The notes beneath the pieces were generated by a model that was not told where the DNA came from, ran no database searches, and saw nothing but the letters and a program-made list of their open reading frames with translations. Source: Chara braunii (taxonomy: Eukaryota > Streptophyta > Charophyceae > Charales > Characeae). Taken from it: 38,955 bases of DNA. Positions 1 through 10,734 of the stretch are shown here, piece after piece (the stretch's first letter is position 1; each line of letters opens with the position of its first letter). Both the position numbers and the translations under genes were made by a program. Location of the stretch: NCBI GenBank assembly GCA_003427395.1, contig BFEA01000053.1, forward strand, positions 3,885,495 through 3,924,449. Reading direction: 5' to 3'.

Positions 1-39
<39 letters not shown>

Positions 40-190
40 TGATGACGAGGAGGAGGGAAAAAGATGAAGAAGAAGAGGACAAGGAGGAGAACGAAGAAGA
101 GGAGGAGGAGGGAAAAAAATGATGAGGAAGAGGACAAGGACAGGGAGGAGGAAGAGAAGAAGAAGAAGAAGAAGAAGAAGAAGAAGACTA
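1..190. repeat. poly(A) tract and purine-rich (GAA/GAG)n low-complexity DNA
   Basis: The first 37 bases are pure A, followed by GAR-type triplets to about 190. Open frames through it encode only K/R/E runs and are not credible genes. Poly(A) at the very edge could be the tail of a retrotransposed element ending just outside the window. Confidence 0.9.
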
Positions 191-757
191 GGGGCGCTGA
201 TGGACTTACCTTCGCGGCTATGGCGGGCGGTTGTGACGAAACGGGCTGGCCGGGCGAAGCAGCTGTAGAGAGAGGTCGGTGGCAGCCTGGAAACGAGGCG
301 CTGGCGCTGATTGCGTGGTGGCAGAACACGACATCGACGAGCATGCAAAAAGGCACGACGTCAGCGTCGTGTGTTCTTGTTGTGGCGTGGGGCAGGCAGG
401 GTGGAGGGGCGGAGGCAGTGTGTTCTCCAACGCGATCGACATTTCAGAACGTGACCGATTTCGGCCGCAGATTTGCAGTCGAAATTGACCACGTTTTCAA
501 ATTTGAAAACGGGGGTCTACGGACCCGTTTTTCATTTGGAAACGCGAGACCGATCTCAATCGTCGATTTGCGCCGATCGGCAGCAGAGATTGGTTGCGCA
601 TTCTCCATCGAAAACGGGGTCCGGTAGGGCCCCCTTTTTTTTTTAACTGCTGGCGACAACCTCCCATAGGCTGGGCGGGGACTGGGACACCCAATAATCC
701 CCCGTACCGGCCCCCCAAATTAGTGCGACGAATGGAACCGGGGGCCTGTTGGGCGAG
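191..757. other. no convincing gene; diverged internal duplication
   Basis: Frames are open on both strands for 60-180 codons, but none looks like a known family. Between about 455 and 635 two related blocks follow each other, each with a GATTTG-type core and an AAAACGGG(G)TC end. On the minus strand this reads as two similar peptide blocks starting with PFS. This is a short, decayed tandem duplication of unknown origin. Confidence 0.45.
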
Positions 758-1528
758 TTAACCCGCCCGGTTGGACCGATAGGCTCCCGATCGGTCGAAG
801 GTCCCTCGATCCATCCAGGGACCAACACTGCTTCTTTGCCATTCGGGCTCTTTTGCTCTCCAGGGTTTCCAACGTATGTTGATCCCCTCCCTTATTTCAG
901 AGAAGGTTTGATTACGTTTCTGCCAGATGTGGAGATAGGATTCTCGAAGGGCTTGTCTGACCGTGGGGTGTTTCTCCTGTAGATAGTCCCTCTGCATTGC
1001 CTTCCAGGCTTCATGAGTACGGGATCTAATCACTTCTTCTATCTCATGTTGTGCCTGTTGTAGTCCAAACTGGTGGTCCTTTCTCTCAAAGGAACACCTG
1101 GCTCTCCAGCCCAGCATAAGCATCTGCAGCCTCATATAGGCAAAAAGGTTATTGGTGAAAGGGGTCCATTGTTTCGTAAGGTGCTGGTATGAGTTCCGGG
1201 TGTTCGCGGGCGTAGGAGTGGGTGACGAATTAGAAACTGGAATGGGGAGCACAATGCCCACTCCCTCAAGGACCGCTACAACGACCTCTCCAGCTTGGGT
1301 CGATGGCAAGTCAGTCGTGGGACCTCCTAACTGTGAAGAAGGGGGTGGTAACCAATCATAACCAGTTGAATGATGCCCCGCTGCAGCCAGTGTCGCCAGA
1401 GGAGGACCTACAGCTGTACGTGAAACTCTTTCAGCCCTGTCCCTGTTACCGGTGACGGTTGATATGCCTGCGTCCTTCCCCCACCCATGACCCTCAACGA
1501 AAGCATGTATCCCAGCATTATCAAACTA
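758..1528 (-). CDS. long open frame, hypothetical protein (possibly retroelement- or exon-derived)
   Basis: The minus-strand frame is open from just after a TAG at about 1529 down to a TAA at 758-760, roughly 256 codons, the longest stop-free frame of balanced composition in the first 10 kb. No good ATG opens it; a TTG at 1307-1309 has no meaning in a nuclear gene, so this is probably an exon or a fragment. The N-terminal half is low complexity (G/P/S/T-rich, with SSPTPTPANT). The C-terminal half, about residues 90-230, is charged and looks helical, with W/R/E/Q-rich stretches such as QAQHEIEEVIRSRTHEAWKA and SEIREGINIRWKPWR. I do not recognise a domain. The helical, aromatic-rich half could be a gag-like or host protein, but that is inference only. 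Confidence 0.4.
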
Positions 1529-2994
1529 CACAGGTGGCACCCCCCCCGAAACCGGTACGGGTCCCTGTGCTATCGATGATGGTGTGAACACGCAGCATGT
1601 GCACCCCCACTGGAAACAACACCAGCAACGGGTGCACGAAATGTTGGATAAATCGGTGCAGGTGAGACTCCCGCTGGACTTGGGGGAAGCACTGGTAGAG
1701 GAGGATGTGGAGACACTACTACCTCTAAGGGGGCGGTGGACAACAGGGGTGTGAAGCGGTGTCCTCGGAAAAACGAATTGGTGGCCACTGAAATGAATGA
1801 TGACCTACAGGTAGAGTTTGTAAGGCCTGCACCGCAGAAACCAATTGTGCAGGACACTTAGACATTGTCGGTGCGAATACCCTTACAAGGGTATCCGCCC
1901 TGGTTTTTGCAAGCGACAAAAATTAAATTTGGATTAAAGTTTAAGTATACCGCGCAGGGCTCGACTGCGTCTGTGGTTAAGGCTGGCTGGATGGCTGATT
2001 AGAGTAGAGAGTGTGTGGGCGCGCAACTTTGAGGCGCGGGTGATATTTTTATTTTTGATTGATGACTGTGCAAGTCGGCGTTGGTTGCCGACAAGATTTT
2101 TGCTTCTGATTAAACTAGGATTAAAAAGATTATGTCTCGTCGGTTGATGTACTTGCCTGCGATTTACGTGTGCGTGCGAAGGACGACATCGACAACAATG
2201 TGATTTTGGAGACGTCTCGGTAGGCCTCCGCGTCGTGTAGTATCGGCTTATTTTAGGTGTCTGTCAGAGCTAAACCAAGACTTGGCACTAGCACTAGCAG
2301 TAACGGCGTCGGACTTTCATCAAAGAGATTCAGGGATCGAGGTCGAGCGGTGAAGGTTCGAGATATCAGAGTAGCGCGAAGGGACCGAGGGTTTGAGGGC
2401 CCAGCGAGGCTATCCTCCTTGGTTTTGTCGTCGGTGGTGTCAAAACGGTGCTAGCGTTTTCCTTTTCCTTCGTCCATCGTCTTCGTGCGGTTAAAAGTTG
2501 CTAAGTACTTTATTATCTATTGTAGTACTATTTTTATGAACCGGCGTTCTTTGACTTGGACACGATGCTGGGTTCAGTGGTCGTCACAGCGGTCGAGAAC
2601 CTTGGGCGCGCGGCGCCCTTGGCTGACTTACGGGTCCCCGCGTGTTTGGGATGTTGGCGGAATTCCTTTACCTTGTCCGCCCTGACAACACGGGCAACGG
2701 AAATTAACGTGCATGCGAGCCGACGAGGGATTAGTCCACTAGGCGGAGGAACCTGAGTGGCGGGGACTTTCTGCGGACGCACCGCCCGTCCGCCACTGTT
2801 TGTATGAAAGGTTCGCGTGTGAGCAGGCTCATTGGAACCCGAGAAAATGGAGGACCGTGTTGTGGTAGGATGAGCGCACCAACGCTGAGGCCCCAGGCCA
2901 CCGTGAATGGCGTTGGGGCCCATTACGTCTAGGCCCACACTGCAAATTTCGTAACAGACCCTCGCCCTCCTTCTCTCGAGCCGTAGAAAGTCGT
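1529..2994. other. intergenic, no supported gene
   Basis: Mixed composition with only short frames, including a 134-codon minus frame at 2534-2938 that resembles nothing I know. Two small perfect inverted repeats are visible: GTCGGC/GCCGAC at 2074-2092 and GCGGACG/CGTCCGC at 2773-2793. Confidence 0.5.
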
Positions 2995-3025
2995 CCCGAC
3001 AGTTGAAATATTAGTCACTGTCGGG
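2995..3025. other. 9-bp perfect stem-loop
   Basis: CCCGACAGT (2995-3003) and ACTGTCGGG (3017-3025) are perfect reverse complements around a 13-nt loop. No gene context explains it. Confidence 0.6.
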
Positions 3026-4106
3026 CCGACAGGTACAGCAGGCGGGGGGTAACGGCCAAGGGTCATCCGGTAGTATTAGGACCAAGCCCTTCGAAGGGCG
3101 AGGCACAGCAGAGGAATTAAGGGCACTGTGGAGGCGCACAGTGATACTGCCGTGCAAATCGTTCAAAAATCGTTCATCAGGCTTGGGCATAGGGGCGAAA
3201 GGCAGGTCGGACCTCGCTGTGTCTGGGTTTTCAAGCTCTCCTTCGGGGTCGGTCGGTGCGGTTGAGGAAGCCGCAGTGCTGAGGCGCTGGCGGACTGAGT
3301 GAAGGAAAAGAAGATTCAACAGGCAACAGAGGGAGGATCATACTGCCGCTGCTACATGCGGGCTCACACGTCGGACTGGGGCGTAGGGGCGAAAGACTAA
3401 ACGTAGGCCGGTTGGGAAGTTCGGCAATGAAGTCCTGAGACCGGGCACTGTGACGAGGAGGACCGGGAAGCGGGTTGAGTAGAACAAGGAGGCGGCAGTA
3501 CGAGTACGAACCCGAACGACATATCGCGCCGGGTGCATTCGACCATAGAGATGGCGGAAGGAAGAGTTGGACGCAATAAAGAACGCGCCGCACTCTCGAT
3601 CCTGAACGAAATCGAGAAGGGAAAGGAGCGATCCCGGGGTTTTTGCCCCGGCGAATCGTATGGCGGGTTTAGTTTTGTTGTAGGATTAGTAGAATGGGAG
3701 TTAGATGAGAAAAGCATCACGCAGAGCTATGGTGAAGGAGGAAAAGGCGAAGAGGGAATAAACAGGTTTACTTATTTATGAGCGGAATCATACGAGGGAG
3801 GACTCGTTTTGGGGGTTCTGAGTCAGGGCTTGGGTAAAAGTTAGTAGATTAAGAGATTAGTAGAGAACAGGCTGCCCGGAGGTAATGAGGAGGGCGACAA
3901 AGCAAGAGTTTAACGCAAGTAGCTCGCTCGTTCCTTTATGGAATCAAGCGAGGAGGGAAGTTAGTTCGAAATTTCTGGCCGTCGCCAATGTGATGACATC
4001 GCCAGAGTTCGCTTTTGGGGTGTAGTTTCAGCAGTAGACTAGTAAGGAGTTGCGCCCGGGAAAGAGGTTGGCAATGTGCCAATGCACATGGCCTCGCTCG
4101 TGCGAA
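3026..4106. other. intergenic, no supported gene
   Basis: Overlapping short frames on both strands, the longest about 120 codons, with no recognisable motif. A 6-bp GC stem (CCGGGG/CCCCGG) lies near 3632-3651. I see nothing else to annotate. Confidence 0.5.
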
Positions 4107-4685
<579 letters not shown>

Positions 4686-5517
4686 AGCCACGGGGAAGCG
4701 TGGTCCTAGCAGGGAGGGTTCGTCCGTGATTTCGTTGAGTAGCAAGGCAACAATCACAGGTGGCGGTGAACAGGCGGAAGAACAAAAAGGGCGAGTGCCA
4801 GAGTGGGGAAGCTTTGCTGTCTACAGTAAACGTTACAGCAAAAGGTTGCATCTGCTACCTGCCTGATCTGTCGGTAGTATGCTCGTACCAGAGACCGAGG
4901 TACCTGGTCGCAGACTTATTGATTGCAAAAAGGAGAGGTCCGTGCGGAGCAGAGCAAGCTAATCTAAGAAGGACTGTGGAATTGCAGACCTACCTGTTGG
5001 CTGGTAGGCCGTCCGTCCCATCAGCTGAGGCAGCAAGGAGACAAGTTGCGAAGACTGAAGGTTTACCGACTGGTTGAAGAACAACTCAGTTGGTTGTATC
5101 TGAGCAAAGAGGAGCGAGCTGTAGGACTGAAGACCCGCCATTGGCTATTGCGCTTGCCGGTTGCACACGATTTGCTGAGTGGACAACTCTCTTGCTGTAT
5201 CTGGTGCTGTAAATTGTTGAGACATGCTGAGCGTTGGCCGAACATGCTAAGTACTATTATGCATAGACGCGGTACCATATCTCACTACGCCTTCCAAACT
5301 GCGCCTTGCTATTGAGTGACATTATGGTGCCTTATTTGTTGTATCTGACAGTTGAGCACATTGTGTGGTTGCATGGTCGCCGTGTTATGATGTGTCCAGG
5401 CACTTCACTGACCGGGGTGCATAGGTGCCGCGTTTGCTAGGCTTCTGTGTTTTGTCGCTCCGCACGGTTGCCGGGCAGGCCACACTTGGCTAAGTTCGGT
5501 AGCAATTTGCTCTTATT
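4686..5517. other. intergenic, unrecognised short frames
   Basis: Plus-strand frames of 105 codons (4760-5077) and 89 codons (5046-5315) overlap each other and match no family I know. I see no motif, signal peptide or splice pattern that raises either above chance. Confidence 0.4.
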
Positions 5518-5549
5518 TCAAATAGAGCACGGGGGTGTGCTCTATTTGA
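5518..5549. other. 13-bp perfect stem-loop
   Basis: TCAAATAGAGCAC (5518-5530) and GTGCTCTATTTGA (5537-5549) are perfect reverse complements around a 6-nt loop, GGGGGT. Related but diverged text (TTCAAAGAGAGCACGTGGGG, then TTCAAATAGAGTC) appears at about 26617-26700, so this is part of a dispersed motif. Confidence 0.75.
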
Positions 5550-6215
5550 GTGCTGGCTTCTTGGGCTGCATTGCAGCATTTTAGTCTGAGGAAAAGGGTA
5601 TTACGGCCCGAGGGAGTGATCTGGCACTACGAGGGGTATCGCCAGGGAATTAACAGCGGACAGTTTGACTTCAGTTGACCGGGGCTGCTGTGCGTTCTGA
5701 CCATCATTGCGGGGCTCTCAGACAATTGAAGAATTCAAGACCCTCTCTTGCGAGTCTGAGAGCACCCTTCTTGGATCAGAGAGACTAAACTATTCTACTT
5801 TTGTCCTTCTAATTCTAAGTCTAGTCCATTGGTTTTGAGAGGAAGGCGGCAGGCGGGATTGCAACCCGCAGGACCGCAACAAGACTCTGTGGGGAGTCCA
5901 CCCACTGATTGCAGGAGCTCTGCCGGAACTCAGGAGGAGTTTTGGAGGCAGGGAACTGAAAGGTAACCATTGTTTTCCTTTATAAACCCAGTTATAACCC
6001 GTACCTGTACATCTTGCTATGGTTGACTGGATATACTGTATGCTCCCTACCTTTGACTTGGGTTTGACTTTCAGGACATGAACCGGATTAAGTAGAAGAA
6101 CGCATGCGCAATTTCAGTTTCAGTTTTGTTGATTGCCTGAAAGCAAATTGTAAAAAAAGGTTTGCATCAGGGGGAAGGTTGGGAGGAAGGCAGTTTTGCT
6201 TGCGCTTGAACGAAC
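5550..6215. other. intergenic, no supported gene
   Basis: No frame of useful length. The DNA shifts from balanced to AT-rich, leading into the stem-loop array. I see no clear promoter or transcript boundary. Confidence 0.5.
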
Positions 6216-6972
6216 CTTATAGGGTCAGGTATTGTTTCTAAGATGAATGGTCTAACTGTTGTGTTGTCTTCTATTTTTTTAAGGGTCAAGCATTGTTTCT
6301 AAGACGAATGGCTTGGTCGCTATTTTTATTTAATTTAACCAGGCATTGTTTGGTCTGGTCGCTGTTTATTTTTGGGTGGTTTCTGAACAGCCTCTGGGTC
6401 TTGACCAAGGGTACTCTGTTTTTTTTGTGCTAAGAAAAAAAGGTTGAGCATTGTTTCTAAGATGAATGACTCAACTCTTTTGGTTGTTTTATTCTGAGTG
6501 AGGTTCAGGCAAAAAACTGGACATTGTTTCTAAGATAAATGGTCTAAGTCTGAGGCCACAAGATTTTAATGTGAACAAAGGAATATGACTTTTTATATTT
6601 CTATATCTATATACTTATAAGAACAAGGCTAGCCAGACATTGTTTCTAAGATGAATGGTCTGAGTATAGCCTTATCACAAATTAAGAGAGTATAACTAAG
6701 AGCTATAATTGAAAGTAGCTTGGGCCGGCTGAGCATTTTTTCTAAGATGAATGACTCAGTCCTACGCTCATTTTTGACAATTAAGTTCAGAGAATTATAT
6801 ATAACTTGGCTATTTAAACAGATCAGGGCGATTGAGCATTGTTTCTAAGAAGAATGACTGAGTCATATGCCCAATAAAGAGAAAAGTAGTTGTGCAACCT
6901 GTTCGTGTATAACTAAGGCAAAGAGTTGACATTGTTTCCACAATGAATGACCTAACTCGATGCCCTATGTAA
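6216..6972 (+). repeat. array of nine stem-loops with conserved loop and covarying stems
   Basis: Nine copies share CATT, a 12-nt loop (consensus GTTTCTAAGATG) and AATG, at spacings of 51-116 bp. Loops begin at 6234, 6295, 6348 (shortened), 6453, 6526, 6642, 6738, 6841 and 6934. CATT pairs with AATG. A single unpaired purine (G or A) then follows on the 3' strand. Outside it the flanks differ from copy to copy yet remain complementary: GGTCAAG/CTTGGTC (copy 2), GGTTGAG/CTCAACT (4), CAGA/TCTG with outer AAGGCTA/TAGCCTT (6), GGCTGAG/CTCAGTC (7), GATTGAG/CTGAGTC plus outer GGGC/GCCC (8), GAGTT/AACTC with GGCA/TGCC (9). Copy 3 lacks 11 nt of loop and 3' CATT partner but keeps CCAGG/TCTGG. The intervening DNA is AT-rich and unlike between copies. 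Covarying stems point to an RNA (or single-stranded DNA) structure under constraint. Strand is assigned from the conserved loop reading and is not proven. Function unknown. Confidence 0.8.
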
Positions 6973-7156
6973 AATGGGTATAAAGAGATAAATCATGGAA
7001 AGACTATGAACTATTATTTGCTAAGATTGACTTGGGTTGGTGAGAGTACTTACCTTTGTGTTTCGCCTTGGATGTGGCTGAGTGAGATCACTACTTTGTC
7101 TGAGTTTCAGTTTGATAGGTAGTTGCTTTAGAGGTTCATCACGTGCTAGAGCGATA

Positions 7157-7568
7157 GGAGTTAGTTCAAATTTTTGCATTTTTTTAGCTAACTTTAATTT
7201 TACTTAGATCAATTCTCGCATTTTCTGGGATATGTTTTTATACTTGGCTTTATATAGATTTTTGTAAGCTACTTTTTCTACGGGAAGCGCTGCCAAAAAA
7301 TTCTACAAATCCAAGGAGTTAGTCAAATTTTAATTTTTCAAAGTTCAACTTGTCTCTATTTCATACATGGCTTAGTAAAAATATGGAAAGTCTCCTTTTC
7401 TAAGGGGACTGTTGCCTGAATTTTTGCTAATTCAGGGAGTTAGACAAAAATTGGACTTTGGAAAGTCGAAGACTACTTCTGTCTTCATATTCAGGCTGAT
7501 ATAAATTTTGGAAAGACATTTTTTCTATGGGAAGCAATGCTGAACTTTCCTTAGTTTCAAGGAGTTAG
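7157..7568 (+). repeat. ~120-bp diverged tandem repeat ending in GGAGTTAG
   Basis: GGAGTTAG recurs at 7157, 7315, 7436 and 7561. Before the last three copies lies a common layout: a TTTTTCTA(C/A/T)GGG(A/G)A block, a TGCC/TGCT block, and a stretch leading into RGGAGTTAG. In the best copy AGTCTCC/GGGGACT (loop TTTTCTAA) and CCTGAATT/AATTCAGG form two successive hairpins. The TTTCTA loop text resembles the loop of the upstream stem-loop array, so the two blocks may belong to one element. Confidence 0.6.
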
Positions 7569-8263
7569 ATCGTATTTTGACAGGTGGCAATTCTGGCAAT
7601 TCACCCATAATAGGGAAAATGTTGTCATAGGTCTGCCTTGCATTGGACACTGGCTTAGAGGCAGGTCTAGGCTTAGCTTGTAGAAGGATCTTGGGTGAGA
7701 ATGTGTTATGGAGCTGTATTTTCCAGACATTTATGATTTTAAGCTTGGGAATTCGCCTGTCATGTGTTACAGGTCTTCTTGATCGATTGATTCAGGATTT
7801 GGGCTAGATTCAGCTTGATCCTACAAGGATCATCTTTTGTTATCATTAATAACAGGTCGGTTGCCGATTCGTCGGTTTACGATTCAACTTCAATCCACTT
7901 TTGTCACTCAACCTAAAGGCTTTAGCCCTGTGGTTTGAAATGTTTTATTGTGTTTTTACCCGAAGTTTATTGAATGGCCATTTAACAAAGGAAGTGAGTA
8001 TTTTATTGCTGGAATGGTGCGCTAAGGTTGAGGTTTGTGTGGCTAAAGCAAGGAGGTGTGAGCGCAGAAAATGGTTGAAGTTGACCTCGTGTAGGGCATA
8101 GACTTTGGTTGAATCTTTGATATGATTGCAGGTACGTTTGGTGTTTCGGACTTTGGATTTGACTGCCTGCGATCATATAGATATATATGGCTGAGAGGAA
8201 TCTCATTGTGACTGTGAGAAATGATCGTCTTATTTTTATAATCCCTTATTTATATATATTTGA

Positions 8264-8302
<39 letters not shown>

Positions 8303-8904
8303 TTGCGTATTCGCGCAAGCTATTGTGACCGTGCACAGGGGTTAGACAAATTATGCGGTGAGAGAAGAAGGAAAAACCTCCCTTATTGTTGTATACTTCT
8401 TAAGGGTTTTCATAGTCGGACGTTGGGCATGGGCCTGGATTCGAAGTCCTTGTCCAGACATCCTAGGTCCTCGACTCTGCATAGAAGGGATTACCCCCCC
8501 GCACAGAATCTATTTGCCCTGCCCACTGAGACACTTAGCCTAAGGGTCAGAAATGCCGCGCGGCTGTTCGTTCAGCCGTGGAATATCGTGAAAGGGTTGA
8601 CCCTTACGAAGTTTGAGATTGACACTTGAGTGTCATAAGCGGTACTCGGATCCATGAGGAACCGCTTGATTATGGGCACTACATAGTACGTCACCATTGC
8701 GACTGATTGTGTATGATTGCATTGCTAGTCGATATGAGTGGGCCCTGCGTCCTCGCTGTTTTATGTTAAGTCTCATGCGTGACGCTTATCCGATTTCCGC
8801 ATCGGAGAGTTATGGGCCGACTACTAAGGGGCTAGAAGTGTTTGTCGCGTTGTTTGATGTGTGTGTGTGGTGTTTATTTTTGTGTTCGTAGTGTGGTGTA
8901 TGCA
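7569..8904. other. AT-rich to mixed intergenic DNA with (TA)n and two hairpins
   Basis: No recognisable gene; short frames at 7901-8101 and 8303-8629 match nothing I know. A (TA)n run spans about 8266-8299. GCTTGCG/CGCAAGC forms a 7-bp stem at 8301-8320. AAGCGGT/ACCGCTT, with further CTC/GAG pairing, forms a stem at about 8638-8669. Confidence 0.55.
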
Positions 8905-9345
8905 TGGTGAGTGGGATACGGCCTAGTCGACCGACGTCGAGTCCTGCTTGGGATTTCAGCCTCCTCAGTGTGTCGGTTCGCGTGCAAGTCCGATAAAGGC
9001 GTGAGACCGCTCGTATCCGCTATGCTACAGCGAATGAGAAACGCCCTCGGCTGGTCCACCTCTGCGATTGCAACTGATCAATTTTCGTACTGTGGACTGG
9101 TAGCTCGGCGGGGATACATCCACCGAAGGGAGGTGATAACTCCCGTATGGTGGAGGTAAGTCGTGCCTCGCGTAGGCCCTATCGTGCCGTAGGGGCTTGC
9201 AAGATGTATGGCTGGCGCACTCGGTTGGAGCGGTTTGTGGAAGCTCCATGTATATTTGCGACGGGGATTTAGACCAACTCCTGTGTGACGTGGCTGGGAG
9301 GGTCCCGCGCTGCCTCTGCAGTGTCGGACAGATGCGCTCGACAAC
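8905..9345. repeat. dispersed ~450-bp repeat, copy A
   Basis: This stretch matches 33090-33570 in the same order. Shared blocks are CTAGTCGACCGACGT, GCCCTCGGCTG...CACCTCTGC, AGCTCGG(C/T)(G/A)GGGATA, GTAGGGG, GATGTA...CTGGCGCAC, AACTCCTG(T/C)GTGAC and GGGAGGG(T/C)(C)CC, ending near GATGC(G/A)CTCGA. Spacing between blocks is broadly kept. Minus-strand frames are open in both copies, with a faintly similar ending (CN-R-G, AEG), but I cannot tell coding from coincidence. Not recognised as a known element. Confidence 0.7.
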
Positions 9346-9365
9346 ATATCCTTCGACCAAATTGT

Positions 9366-9706
9366 ATGCCACACCGCTGGAGTCGCCACTCCGCATCTGT
9401 AGCCCTCGCTATGACAAAAGTGCTCCTTCACATAACGAACACCCTCACAAATAGAACGGCCACATAATCTACACATACAACGACGACCGTTTTTTCTACC
9501 CAAGCAGTGAATCCATGCAACTAACAACCTCGAGCGATAAAATGCCAAATGGGGTCATCTCGTTTCCCATCTTCTTTCGATTCAACCTTGAAAAGGGAGT
9601 TGAATGTCTTCGTGTTGTGGCATTTCTTACTAGAACCCGACTTTTTCTCCGTTGTCGACGAAGAGCCCGCAGGGCCCTTCCCAGTGTTGTTGCGCAGGTC
9701 GGACAT
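9366..9706 (-). pseudogene. BED-type zinc-finger N-terminus of a hAT-like transposase, frameshifted
   Basis: The minus strand from 9706 encodes a Ser/Lys-rich leader followed by DDPIWHFIARG, then a stop at about 9521. Continuing in another frame (about 9510 down to 9366) it reads RKNGRRCMCRLCGRSIC, then VRYVKEHFCH and GYRCGVATP. DP-x-W, a C-x2-C pair, a basic R-x-K-x-H and a following G-V...P segment in this order are the layout of BED fingers at the start of plant hAT transposases, where the finger binds transposon ends. At least one frameshift breaks it. No catalytic (DUF659 or hAT C-terminal) region follows; copy A of the 450-bp repeat lies directly downstream. It is therefore a fragment. 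The family assignment is inferred from motif order and not from an alignment. Confidence 0.5.
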
Positions 9707-10029
9707 GATGCGTACCCCAAAGAGAATTTAACGAAGAGTACATGACACAAAGTGCGGCGCCGGACAACTGCACTCAAGAACTGAAGAATCACTCTGAAAA
9801 AGATGGACCACAAGTTTCATAACCACATCGACAAACAAGAGAAGGAAGAAACAAAAACAAAATAATAAAAATGAAATGAGGTCAACATAGAAACAAATCT
9901 TCGACTTTTCGTAACCGTATTTAAAACCCTTGGGCTAGAAGTTAAATTTTAGAACACCACAAACCCTCAAGTTCCTCAATCACTTTCTCTGAAGTTCCCA
10001 AACCCTTCAATCCCTTAGGGTTTTTTTTT
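9707..10029. other. AT-rich intergenic DNA
   Basis: Short frames only. A poly(T)/poly(C) step at about 10021-10037 marks the approach to the C-rich satellite. I see nothing else. Confidence 0.5.
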
Positions 10030-10734
10030 CCCCCCCCACATACTTTCAAGTATCGTTCGTCCGGTTACCGTTTTTGCACTCGCTATACCGCTACAACTTC
10101 CTACAAACTACAACCACACGGTCCACACCCACCATTCAACTCTTCCCCCAAGCATGTCGTGCACATAGGAAGATAGGAGTCATAGGCATTTCATTTTATA
10201 TTATTTTTAAAATCATCGTATGACAATTACCGCTTTAGCACCCGCTACAACCATAAACACCCTTCACCCCCCCTACAACCACTAGCACCCGCTACGATGT
10301 TCATAGGAGGTTTTTTTTTTTTTTTCAAGCGCCCTGGGGCCTGGTTGCCGCATTTGCACCCCTCCCTTTCCCTCCCAACCACTTTCCCTATAAGTGTCAT
10401 TTTTTCTTCTTCTAAGTACGGTTTCCCCGGACCAACTGCATTTGGAACACCCTATAAGTTCACCCCTTCCCCCCAAGTCCTTAATTCAATGCCACACAGT
10501 GCGGCACATCCTTCTTAGAGGGAAAAAAATAAAATCAAATCCATCATTACCGCATTTGCACCCCCCTACAAGTTCATCCATTCCCCCCAAGCCCCCAATT
10601 CACTGCCATCTAGTGCGGCGCAACCCTAGAAAAAAAAAAGAAAAACGCAAAATTCATCGTCACCTCATTTGCAATTTTGCACCTCCCCTACAAGTTCACC
10701 TCTTTCCCCCAAGCCCCTGTGCGGCGCATTCCTC

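Noticed and set aside
64-627. 187-codon frame with Lys/Arg/Glu-rich start
   Set aside because: The first third is a purine simple repeat, and the rest has no recognisable domain and competing frames.
8301-8320. Bacterial-type terminator hairpin
   Set aside because: Nuclear eukaryotic context and no T run after the 7-bp stem; it follows a (TA)n tract and is probably chance.
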